In this document: positions 32,117 through 39,881 of the stretch, piece by piece
Position numbering within the stretch: position 1 is the first letter of the stretch
Layout of the letters: each line of letters opens with the position of its first letter
DNA from: an uncultured Oscillospiraceae bacterium
Lineage (GTDB): Bacteria > Bacillota > Clostridia > Oscillospirales > Ruminococcaceae
DNA: 64,000 nucleotides
Assembly (NCBI GenBank): GCA_900540595.1
Contig: UQGL01000010.1
Span: 1 to 64,000, forward strand
Direction: 5' to 3'
Translations under genes and position numbers: made by a program
The notes under the pieces: model-generated
Seen by the model: only the letters and a program-made list of their open reading frames with translations
What the model was told of the DNA's origin: nothing
The model's database searches: none

Positions 32117-33481
32117 ATGCAAAAGATTCCTGCCAATGAGCTGCTGGCCGGCCTAACGCTGGCCGAGCCTGTCAGCATTCATGCAGTCGTTACGGACAGC
32201 CGTAAGGTCGAGCCGGGCTGCGTCTTTGTCTGCTTCCCCGGCGAGCGTGTCGATGGACACGATTTTGCCGCCGGTGCCTACCGTGACGGTGCCGCCTATA
32301 TCATCGCCAACCACCCGGTCGAAGGTGTCCCGGCGGATCGCACCGTTATCGTGCCGGACAGCGCCCGTGCCATGATCCGTATGGCCGCCAACTACCGGAT
32401 GCTTTTCAGCCCCAAAATGATCGGCGTTACCGGCAGCGTAGGCAAGACCACGACCAAGGAATTTTGCTACGCGGTGCTGTCTGCGTTCGGCACCACACTC
32501 AAGACCGAAGGTAACCAGAACAACGACATCGGTGTGCCCAACACACTGTTCCGGCTGGACGATGCCACCGAGTATGCCGTGGTTGAAATGGGGATGGACC
32601 ATGCGGGCGAGATCGAGCGGCTGAGCCGCTGCGCCCGTCCGTCCGCAGGTATTATCACGATGATCGGTGTCTCGCATCTGGAAAATCTCGGCACCCGGGA
32701 GAATATACTGAAGGCAAAGATGGAAATCTGCACCGGTCTGCCGGACGGCGCCCCGCTGGTGCTGAACGCCGACAATGATCTGCTGCCTGCCGCACAGGTT
32801 CCGTCCCGTCTGCTGGCTGTCTGGTTCGGCATTGAGGCCGAGAACGCCGATGTCCGCGCAACGGACATCACGGCCGGGGCCAACGGCACGGCGTTCCGTA
32901 TCGTGGACCGTGAATACGGCAGCTTTGCGGCAACCATCCCCACGGTGGGGCTTCACACAGTCTATGATGCGCTGGCAGCCTATGCCGCCGCTACCCGCAT
33001 GGGCTTGGATGCGGCCCGCTGCGCGGCAGCCTTGGCCGACTACCAAACGACCGGTATGCGCCAGCATATTGTGGAGCACGGCGGCGTGACCTTCATCGAG
33101 GATTGCTACAACGCCAGCCCTGACAGTATGCGGGCAGCGCTCTCGGTGCTGAAGGAGCTGCCCAACCCCCGCAAGATCGCCCTGCTGGGTGATATGCTGG
33201 AACTGGGCACCGCCAGTGAGGAAGGCCACCGCAGCACCGGTGCATGGGCCGCAGACGCAGGGGTCAATCAGCTGATCGCCTATGGCCCCTGCAGCGCAGC
33301 CATGGCCGAGGCCGCCAAGGCGCACGGTGTTGCAACTGTGCATTGCCAAACGGCAGCAGAAGTGCTACAATATTTACGGCAATTCGTGCGCCCCGGTGAC
33401 GCTGTACTGGCAAAGGCCAGCCACGCCATGGGCCTGGAGCAGCTGCTGCAGGATTTCTACAAGGAATTGCCGCAGGGGTAA
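32117..33481 (+). CDS. murF: UDP-N-acetylmuramoyl-tripeptide-D-alanyl-D-alanine ligase MurF
   Basis: 454 residues. 'DSRKVEPGCVFVCFPGERVDGHDFA' is the N-terminal Mur domain; the ATP loop 'MIGVTGSVGKTTTKEF' is near 98-113; 'KTEGNQNNDIGVPNTLFRL' is the MurF-specific substrate loop; 'IEDCYNASPDSMRAAL' and 'ALLGDMLELG' are in the C-terminal domain. It adds D-Ala-D-Ala to the UDP-MurNAc-tripeptide. AAGGAGG precedes the ATG. murE, normally just upstream, is absent from this cluster. Confidence 0.95.
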   Translation: MQKIPANELLAGLTLAEPVSIHAVVTDSRKVEPGCVFVCFPGERVDGHDFAAGAYRDGAAYIIANHPVEGVPADRTVIVPDSARAMIRMAANYRMLFSPKMIGVTGSVGKTTTKEFCYAVLSAFGTTLKTEGNQNNDIGVPNTLFRLDDATEYAVVEMGMDHAGEIERLSRCARPSAGIITMIGVSHLENLGTRENILKAKMEICTGLPDGAPLVLNADNDLLPAAQVPSRLLAVWFGIEAENADVRATDITAGANGTAFRIVDREYGSFAATIPTVGLHTVYDALAAYAAATRMGLDAARCAAALADYQTTGMRQHIVEHGGVTFIEDCYNASPDSMRAALSVLKELPNPRKIALLGDMLELGTASEEGHRSTGAWAADAGVNQLIAYGPCSAAMAEAAKAHGVATVHCQTAAEVLQYLRQFVRPGDAVLAKASHAMGLEQLLQDFYKELPQG

Positions 33482-33502
33482 AAAAACAAAAGGGCTCCTC
33501 CG

Positions 33503-33543
33503 CAGGGGCACCTATGGGATCGCGCAGAGCGATCCCCCCTGTA
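33503..33543. repeat. palindrome between murF and mraY
   Basis: GGGATCGC-GCAGA-GCGATCCC, flanked by CAGGGG and CCCCTG. It may be a variant of the interspersed palindrome family but lacks the GTAGGGGC ends. Confidence 0.5.
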
Positions 33544-33567
33544 CCTATTGATCGGAGGAATCATTGC

Positions 33568-34578
33568 ATGGAGCAAATCTCATACCTGCTGGCGGCAGGG
33601 GCTGTCGGCGGCTTTGCCATCACGGCGGTGGCGGGCAAATTTATGATCCCGGTGCTGCACCGTCTGCACTTTGGGCAGACCATCCGGGAGGAGGGTCCCA
33701 CCTGGCACAACAAGAAAAACGGCACCCCCACCATGGGCGGTCTCTGCTTTATTCTGGGCATTCTGGCGACATTGGGCCTTACTTGGGCCATGTTCCGCCC
33801 CAAACTGCCCGACACACTGGGCCTGCCCCAGATGCAGGCGGTGCTGCTGGTGCTGTTTTTGGCGTTCGGCTCGGGGCTGATCGGCTTTTTGGATGACTTT
33901 ATCAAGGTCATCCGGCACCGCAACCTCGGCCTGACCGAGGCACAGAAGATGATCCTGCAGATCGCGCTGACCTTTGGGTTTATGCTTGGCCTTAACAGTC
34001 TGGGCCTGCTTACAACCGAGGTGCAGCTGCCGATCTTCGGGCTTGTGGATATGGGTCTGCTCTACTATCCTATTGCGTTTTTCGGCATCATCTTTTTGGT
34101 GAACGCCGTCAACCTGACCGATGGTCTGGACGGCCTTTGCACCGGCGTGACCTTTGTGTCAATGATCGGCTATCTGCTGGCGGGCAGCCTGCTGGGCTTT
34201 GTCCATGTTTCGCTTGTTGCGGCTGTCACGGCGGGCGCCTGCGCGGGCTTTCTGGTATGGAACTTCTACCCGGCCAAGGTGTTCATGGGGGACACCGGCA
34301 GCATGTTCTTCGGCGGCATCGTGACGGCGCTGGCCTTTGTGATGCAGCGCCCTGAGCTGGTGCTTTTCTTCGGCATCGTTTACATCTGGGATGCCATGAC
34401 GGTCGTGATCCAGCGCGCCTACTTCAAGGCAACGCACGGCAAGCGTATCTTCCGCATGACGCCGATCCATCACGCCTTTGAGATGCGCGGCTGGCGTGAG
34501 GTCAAGATCGATGGCTTTTTTGCCCTGATCGCCGCCATCGGTGTGGCGATGGGCATGCTGTACATCTGCGTGGCATAA
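33568..34578 (+). CDS. mraY: phospho-N-acetylmuramoyl-pentapeptide transferase MraY
   Basis: 336 residues from ATG 33568, with CGGAGGAA upstream. A polytopic membrane enzyme that makes lipid I from UDP-MurNAc-pentapeptide and undecaprenyl phosphate. Signatures: 'EEGPTWHNKKNGTPTMGGLCF' near 41, 'SGLIGFLDDFIKVIRHRNLGL' (catalytic Asp pair), 'NAVNLTDGLDGLCTG' near 182, 'VFMGDTGSMFFGGIV' and 'MTPIHHAFEMRGWRE' with the conserved His cluster. Confidence 0.95.
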   Translation: MEQISYLLAAGAVGGFAITAVAGKFMIPVLHRLHFGQTIREEGPTWHNKKNGTPTMGGLCFILGILATLGLTWAMFRPKLPDTLGLPQMQAVLLVLFLAFGSGLIGFLDDFIKVIRHRNLGLTEAQKMILQIALTFGFMLGLNSLGLLTTEVQLPIFGLVDMGLLYYPIAFFGIIFLVNAVNLTDGLDGLCTGVTFVSMIGYLLAGSLLGFVHVSLVAAVTAGACAGFLVWNFYPAKVFMGDTGSMFFGGIVTALAFVMQRPELVLFFGIVYIWDAMTVVIQRAYFKATHGKRIFRMTPIHHAFEMRGWREVKIDGFFALIAAIGVAMGMLYICVA

Positions 34579-34583
34579 CACAG

Positions 34584-34612
34584 GGCCGGGGCAGCCCCCG
34601 GCCTTTGCTTTT
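34584..34612 (+). terminator. terminator-like hairpin between mraY and ftsW
   Basis: GGCCGGGG-CAGC-CCCCGGCC followed by TTTGCTTTTTG. Confidence 0.7.
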
Positions 34613-34639
34613 TGATTTTAGAAGGGGAGGTGACGGCCC

Positions 34640-35920
34640 GTGAATACGGCAACCAGCCTTTTGGGGCTTTTATTTGATCATACCATCGGCAACATTCTGC
34701 GCATGCTGGCGGTCATCCGCCTGCCTAAGCTGGAGCGTGGGCCGGTCTCCCACGGGTTTGTGGCAACGCTCATCGTCATTATGGGCTACGGCCTTGTCAT
34801 GCTGTTTTCGGCCAGCTATTCCAGCGGCTATGCGAACTACGGGGATGTCTACCACTTCATCCGCCCGCAGGGCGTCATTGCGGTGCTGGGCATTGTGGCA
34901 ATGTTCATCATCTCAAACATCAACTATCGCGCCCTGCGGTATATGAACGAAAGCTTCTACATCATTACCGTTGTGCTGCTCATCGCGGCGCTGCTCAGCC
35001 CGGAGGATACCAACGGCACCTACCGCTGGGTCTACTTTGCAGGCGGTTCCTTCTCGCTGCAGCCGTCTGAGCTGGCCAAGTTTTCTGTGATGCTCTGGAC
35101 GGCTGATATGCTGGACCGCGACCATGCGCATAAAACATCAATCTGGTACGGCCTTCTCAAGCCTGCACTGCCGCTTGTGCCGATCCTTATCCTGCTCAAG
35201 CTTGAGCCGCACAACTCGGCGATCCTGCTGCTCTGCGCGATCTTCGGCACGATGATCCTCTGCAACGGCTCCGCCATGCGATGGTGGCCGATGGTCGGTG
35301 CGGCGGGTGTGGCAGGCGTGATTGCATTCTTAAAGCACCTCGCCAGCGGAGATGGCTATGCAGCCGGCCGTCTGGGCGGCGTCTGGGGTCTGACCCCCAC
35401 AAACACAGCCGGCATGCAGTGGCAAACTTTGCAGAGCATCTATGCGATCTGCACCGGCGGGCTGTTCGGTGTCGGCATCGGCAACAGTGTCCAGAAGCAC
35501 CAGTGGCTGCCTTATGCCGAAAACGACTTTATCTTTGCCGTGATCGGTGAGGAACTGGGCTTTGTCGGTGCGCTGGCGCTGATCGCTCTCTTTGCGGCGC
35601 TTCTGGTGCAGGGGGTCTGCATTGCGCTGCGCGCCCCTGATTTGTACGGCACCCTGCTGGGCATCGGCATCATCTCTCAGGTGGGGTGGCAGGTATTTCT
35701 GCATATCGGCGTTGGCACGGCGCTGCTGCCCAACACCGGCATCAGCCTGCCGTTCTTCTCGTCCGGCGGCACAAGCCTGCTGCTCCTGCTTGGCGAGATG
35801 GGCGTTATGCTCAGTATCTCCCGCGCGGGCAATGCGCGGGAAAAGCGCCTTGCCGACCAGCACCGCGCCGAGACGGAGCGTATACTGCAGCACAGCCGCT
35901 ACCGCAAAACCACGGTGTAA
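34640..35920 (+). CDS. ftsW: FtsW/RodA/SpoVE family peptidoglycan glycosyltransferase
   Basis: 426 residues from GTG 34640; GGGGAGGTGA is 7 bases upstream. About ten membrane segments. SEDS family marks: 'GLVMLFSASY' near 50, 'GTYRWVYFAGGSFSLQPSELAKFSVML' near 115 to 141, 'LEPHNSAILLLCA', 'ENDFIFAVIGEELGFVGAL' and 'TGISLPFFSSGGTSLLLLL' near 370. It polymerises lipid II with its partner PBP. A clear ribosome site supports the GTG. SpoVE is the main alternative name. Confidence 0.92.
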   Translation: MNTATSLLGLLFDHTIGNILRMLAVIRLPKLERGPVSHGFVATLIVIMGYGLVMLFSASYSSGYANYGDVYHFIRPQGVIAVLGIVAMFIISNINYRALRYMNESFYIITVVLLIAALLSPEDTNGTYRWVYFAGGSFSLQPSELAKFSVMLWTADMLDRDHAHKTSIWYGLLKPALPLVPILILLKLEPHNSAILLLCAIFGTMILCNGSAMRWWPMVGAAGVAGVIAFLKHLASGDGYAAGRLGGVWGLTPTNTAGMQWQTLQSIYAICTGGLFGVGIGNSVQKHQWLPYAENDFIFAVIGEELGFVGALALIALFAALLVQGVCIALRAPDLYGTLLGIGIISQVGWQVFLHIGVGTALLPNTGISLPFFSSGGTSLLLLLGEMGVMLSISRAGNAREKRLADQHRAETERILQHSRYRKTTV

Positions 35921-35964
35921 CGGTTTGCATCTTTGCGGCAGATTTTTATATACGGAGGCCAATC

Positions 35965-37083
35965 ATGCGTGTTTTAATTGCTGCCGGCGGCACCGCCGGT
36001 CATATCAACCCGGCGCTGGCCATCGCCGGCGCCCTGAAGGCGGCGGACCCAACGGCAGAGATCCACTTTGCGGGCCGGCGTGAGGGGATGGAGTACGGCC
36101 TTGTGACGAAGGCCGGCTACCCGTTCCATCATATTGAAATCAACGGCTTTCAGCGCAGACTCAATCTGGAAAACATCGGCCGCAACCTTGTCGCGATCTG
36201 GCATCTGGCACTGTCCGGTCCGCGCACCCAGAAGATCCTGAATCAGGTCTGCCCCGATCTAGTCATCGGCTGCGGCGGCTATGTCAGCGGGCCAATCGTC
36301 CGCGCCGCCGCGCGCCGCGGCATCAAGACGGCCATCCATGAGCAGAATGCCTTCCCCGGTGTGACGAACAAGCTGCTTGCCAGAGAGGTCAACATCGTGC
36401 TGGCCGCCAGTGCCGATGCAGTCGAAAAGCTCGGCGCACCGGATAAAACAACCGTTGTCGGCAACCCGGTCCGCCCCGAGGTCCTGACGGCAGACCGCGC
36501 CGCTGCCCGCGCCAAGCTGAACGCCGGGGACCGCACAGTCATCCTCAGCTTTGGCGGCAGTCTGGGTGCCGACCGCATCAATCAGGTCGTGGCGGATCTC
36601 TGCGCATGGGAAAAGCAAACCGGCCGGAACACGCTGCATCTGCACGCCACCGGCAGCCGCGGCGTCAAGCTGTTTGAGGATCTTGAAAAGGAGAAGGGCT
36701 TTGCCCCCGGCGAAAACCTGATCGTGACTGAGTACATCAACAACATGCCCCAGCTGCTGGCAGCGGCCGATCTCGTCACTGCCCGCTCCGGTGCGCTGAC
36801 GCTGGCAGAGCTGGAGGCCGTGGGCCGCGCCTCGGTGCTGATCCCCAGCCCCAATGTAGCCGAAAATCACCAGTATTATAATGCGCTGGAGCTGCAGAAG
36901 GCCGGTGCTGCTGTTGTCATTGAGGAAAAGAACCTGACCGGGGAAGGGCTGGTCAAGACGGTGGAGGAGCTGCTGAACACCCCCGGCAAGCTGGCCGAGA
37001 TGGGTGCCAACGCCAAGACGCTGGGCAACCCCCACAGTCTGGACCTCATCACCGAAAAGCTGATGGAACTGATGAAGAACTGA
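35965..37083 (+). CDS. murG: UDP-N-acetylglucosamine-N-acetylmuramyl-(pentapeptide) pyrophosphoryl-undecaprenol GlcNAc transferase MurG
   Basis: 372 residues from ATG 35965 (MRVLIAAGGTAGHINPALA), the GGTxGHI signature at the very N-terminus; CGGAGG is 6 bases upstream. Further marks: 'GCGGYVSGPIVRAAARRGI' near 91, 'HEQNAFPGVTNKLLA', 'GNPVRPEVL', 'ILSFGGSLGADRINQ' and 'ADLVTARSGALTLAELEAVGRA' (UDP-GlcNAc site) near 272. It converts lipid I to lipid II at the inner membrane face. Confidence 0.95.
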   Translation: MRVLIAAGGTAGHINPALAIAGALKAADPTAEIHFAGRREGMEYGLVTKAGYPFHHIEINGFQRRLNLENIGRNLVAIWHLALSGPRTQKILNQVCPDLVIGCGGYVSGPIVRAAARRGIKTAIHEQNAFPGVTNKLLAREVNIVLAASADAVEKLGAPDKTTVVGNPVRPEVLTADRAAARAKLNAGDRTVILSFGGSLGADRINQVVADLCAWEKQTGRNTLHLHATGSRGVKLFEDLEKEKGFAPGENLIVTEYINNMPQLLAAADLVTARSGALTLAELEAVGRASVLIPSPNVAENHQYYNALELQKAGAAVVIEEKNLTGEGLVKTVEELLNTPGKLAEMGANAKTLGNPHSLDLITEKLMELMKN

Positions 37084-37149
37084 AAAGGCAGGCAGTATTT
37101 ATAGTGCCCTGCTCTGTATGCCAAATCCCAAGCGAAAGGAGCCGCTCAT

Positions 37150-38301
37150 ATGGGGAACGACCAGCGCAGCCGCAGGCAGAGAACCGTGAGCGGCTCCGGT
37201 GCGCAGAGCAACCGCCGCAGCCTCGGCAGCCGCATGGGACTGGAAAAGAGGGAGGCACCCCGCAGGGAGCCACCCAACGGACAGCCCCGCGAGCCACGCG
37301 CTAGGCGCCCGCAGGCGACCCAGCAGATCAATCCGCAAAAGGCCGGCTACCGCCCCGGCAGCCCCAGAAAGCAGCGGCGCGTAACGCAGGCAGAGCTGAT
37401 CCGCCAGCGCAACCGCCGCCGCGCGCTGGGTATTCTGGGTGTATTGGCCGTATTGGCCGTGGGCGCATTCGTGTCCGTCAATCTGCTGTTCAAGGTCACG
37501 ATCTTCCGTGTCGAGAATTTCGACCGCACCACCCCGGCCGACACCGGCATCTACACGGAAGAAGAGCTGGTCAACGCCCTCGGCATTGAGAAAAACTCCA
37601 ATCTTTTTGGCTTCTCCACCGCAGAAAAAACTGCACAGCTTGCGCAGCAGTTCCCGTATCTGGAGCAGGTCGGCGTTGAGATCCAACTCCCGGCAACGGT
37701 CGTTATCAAGGTAGAACCGGCAGTCGAGCGGTTTGCCTGCATGTACGCGGGCGGCTGGATGGTACTGAGCGATTCCCTCAAGATCCTGCGCACCGAGGTG
37801 AGCCAGCCCGAGGGACTGATCCTGCTGTCACTGACATTGCCTGCGGACTTTGCACCGGCAGTTGGGCAGAGCATCGTGCCGGAAAGCTACAACTCGCTGC
37901 TCGGCGGGGAGCAGGCCACCGCGGAAACAGCAGGTCTGCAGGCCTCGGCTGCACAGACGCTCAAAGAGCTGCGGGACGGTCTGCTCTCAAACGGACTGTT
38001 TGACGGCGCGACCGCGCTGGACATACGCGACCTGAGTGATATTCAGTTTACCTATCAGAACCGCATACAGGTGCGCCTTGGCAGTGAGATGAACCTTGCC
38101 TACAAGCTGCGGCTGGCGGCTGCGGCGCTGGCCGACCCCGAAAAGGGCCTTTCTGCCAGCGATAAGGGTGTGCTGGACATCTCCAACCAGCAGAGCAACG
38201 GTGATATCCGCGCGTATTTCTCGCCCGATGACCCTGCACCCACGCCCACGCCCGTACCGGCCGAGACACCGCCTCCGGAAGAATCGGAAGAAAATCAATA
38301 A
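37150..38301 (+). CDS. ftsQ: FtsQ/DivIB-like cell division protein
   Basis: 383 residues from ATG 37150 with AAAGGAG upstream. A long, very basic, probably disordered N-terminus (1-93, rich in Arg, Pro, Gln) leads to one membrane segment (about 95-117, ALGILGVLAVLAVGAFVSV). A POTRA-type region follows ('KVTIFRVENFDRTTPADTGIY', 'EELVNALGIEKNSNLFGFS', 'QQFPYLEQVGVEIQLPATVVIKV'), then an FtsQ beta domain and a Pro/Thr tail. It scaffolds FtsL and DivIC in the divisome. DivIB is the Bacillus name. Last gene of the cluster. Confidence 0.85.
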   Translation: MGNDQRSRRQRTVSGSGAQSNRRSLGSRMGLEKREAPRREPPNGQPREPRARRPQATQQINPQKAGYRPGSPRKQRRVTQAELIRQRNRRRALGILGVLAVLAVGAFVSVNLLFKVTIFRVENFDRTTPADTGIYTEEELVNALGIEKNSNLFGFSTAEKTAQLAQQFPYLEQVGVEIQLPATVVIKVEPAVERFACMYAGGWMVLSDSLKILRTEVSQPEGLILLSLTLPADFAPAVGQSIVPESYNSLLGGEQATAETAGLQASAAQTLKELRDGLLSNGLFDGATALDIRDLSDIQFTYQNRIQVRLGSEMNLAYKLRLAAAALADPEKGLSASDKGVLDISNQQSNGDIRAYFSPDDPAPTPTPVPAETPPPEESEENQ

Positions 38302-38306
38302 AAAAG

Positions 38307-38346
38307 GCACCGCCTGCTTTCAATCGTAAGCAGACGGTGCTTTTTT
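38307..38346. terminator. bidirectional terminator between ftsQ and purB
   Basis: GCACCG-C-CTGCTT pairs with AAGCAG-A-CGGTGC; A and T runs flank both sides. Confidence 0.88.
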
Positions 38347-38377
38347 ATGCAGCTTTTAGTGGTGTGTACAGGCTGAA

Positions 38378-39814
38378 TCAGACATTCAGCTCGACGTGCT
38401 GGCCAACATCCTCGGCATTGGCGTCCAGAACAGGCTGAATAACATCGCGCAGGAACTCGGTGACCTGCTCGGCACTGCGGCCGGTGAAGGCCTCGGGACT
38501 GAGCTCAGCCTCAATTTCCTCGCGGCTCAGGCCGAAGGCGGGATCAGCCTCGACACGGGCAATCATGTCGTTGGGCTTGCCCTCCTGCTTGACAACGGCG
38601 GCAGCAGCCACGGCATGCTCGCGCAGGCGCTCGTGCAGCTCCTGACGGTCGCCGCCCTTCTTGACGGCCTTCATCATGATGTTCTCGCTGGCCATGAAGG
38701 GAAGCTCGGCCATAACGCGGGCGCGCACGACCTTCGGGTAGACGACCAGACCGTCAGAGACATTCAGCAGAATGTTCAGGATGGCGTCTGCCGCAAGGAA
38801 GCCCTCTGCCATCGCAATGCGCTTGTTGGCAGAGTCGTCCAGCGTGCGCTCGAACCACTGGGTACCGCTGGTCATGGCGGGGTTCAGCACATCCACCATC
38901 AGGTAGCGGCTCAGCGCGCAGATACGCTCGCAGCGCATCGGGTTGCGCTTGTACGGCATGGCGGAGGAACCGATCTGGTTCTTCTCAAACGGCTCCTCCA
39001 TCTCCTTGAAGTTGGCAAGCAGGCGGATGTCGGTGGCCATCTTCATAGCGCTCTGGCCGAGGCCGGCCACAGCGGACAGAACATTGTAATCCACCTTGCG
39101 GCTGTAGGTCTGGCCACAAACCGGCACGACCTTGGCAAAGCCCATCTGGGCGCAGACATCGGCCTCAACGGCCTTGATCTTGGCGGAATCGCCGCTGAAC
39201 AGCTCCACAAAGCTGGCCTGAGTGCCGGTCGTACCCTTGACGCCTCGCAGGGCCAGCTGGCTGATCTGGTGGTCGATCTCCTCCAGATCCATGTACAGCT
39301 CGTTCATCCAAAGGGTGGCACGCTTACCAACGGTGGTCAGCTGCGCGGGCTGGCAGTGGGTATAGGCCAGACAGGGCATGGCCTTGTACTCCTCGGCAAA
39401 CTTGGCCAGATTGGCCAGCACGCCGATGATCTTCTTGCGCACAAGCTGCAGTGCCTCGCGCATGACGATGACATCGGTATTGTCACCGACATAGCAGCTG
39501 GTAGCACCCAGATGGATGATGCCCTTTGCCTTGGGGCACTGCAGGCCGTAGGCATAGACATGGCTCATAACATCATGGCGGACGAGCTTTTCGCGGGCGA
39601 TGGCGTCCTCATAGTTGATATCGTCCTTGTGGGCCTCCAGCTCGGCGATCTGCTCATCGGTGATGGCAAGGCCCTGAGCCTTTTCCGCCTTAGCCAGTGC
39701 GATCCACAGCCTGCGCCATGTCTTGAACTTGTTGTCGTCCGAGAAAATATACTGCATCTCATCCGAAGCATACCGGGTAGAGAAGGGGGAAATGTAACGG
39801 TTGTGTTGTGCCAT
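38378..39814 (-). CDS. purB: adenylosuccinate lyase PurB
   Basis: 478 residues. Fumarase/aspartase superfamily marks: 'HDVMSHVYAYG' near 82, 'IHLGATSCYVGDNTD' near 100, 'MPCLAYTHCQPAQLTTVGKRA' near 145 and the signature loop 'QIGSSAMPYKRNPMRCERI' near 285 with the catalytic Ser. It splits SAICAR to AICAR and adenylosuccinate to AMP, each time releasing fumarate. It follows purL in the same direction but has its own promoter. GTGAGGA precedes the ATG. Confidence 0.95.
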   Translation of the reverse strand: MAQHNRYISPFSTRYASDEMQYIFSDDNKFKTWRRLWIALAKAEKAQGLAITDEQIAELEAHKDDINYEDAIAREKLVRHDVMSHVYAYGLQCPKAKGIIHLGATSCYVGDNTDVIVMREALQLVRKKIIGVLANLAKFAEEYKAMPCLAYTHCQPAQLTTVGKRATLWMNELYMDLEEIDHQISQLALRGVKGTTGTQASFVELFSGDSAKIKAVEADVCAQMGFAKVVPVCGQTYSRKVDYNVLSAVAGLGQSAMKMATDIRLLANFKEMEEPFEKNQIGSSAMPYKRNPMRCERICALSRYLMVDVLNPAMTSGTQWFERTLDDSANKRIAMAEGFLAADAILNILLNVSDGLVVYPKVVRARVMAELPFMASENIMMKAVKKGGDRQELHERLREHAVAAAAVVKQEGKPNDMIARVEADPAFGLSREEIEAELSPEAFTGRSAEQVTEFLRDVIQPVLDANAEDVGQHVELNV

Positions 39815-39852
39815 AGGGTCAAATCCTCACAATCTTTAAAACTTATAGTTTC

Positions 39853-39881
39853 AGTATAGCAGAATCATTCCGAAATATCAA
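39853..39881 (-). promoter_or_regulatory. separate sigma-A promoter for purB
   Basis: On the minus strand TTGATA, 17 bases, TATACT; the -35 overlaps the purL stop codon. purB can thus be made without the upstream operon, fitting its second role in AMP synthesis. Confidence 0.7.
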
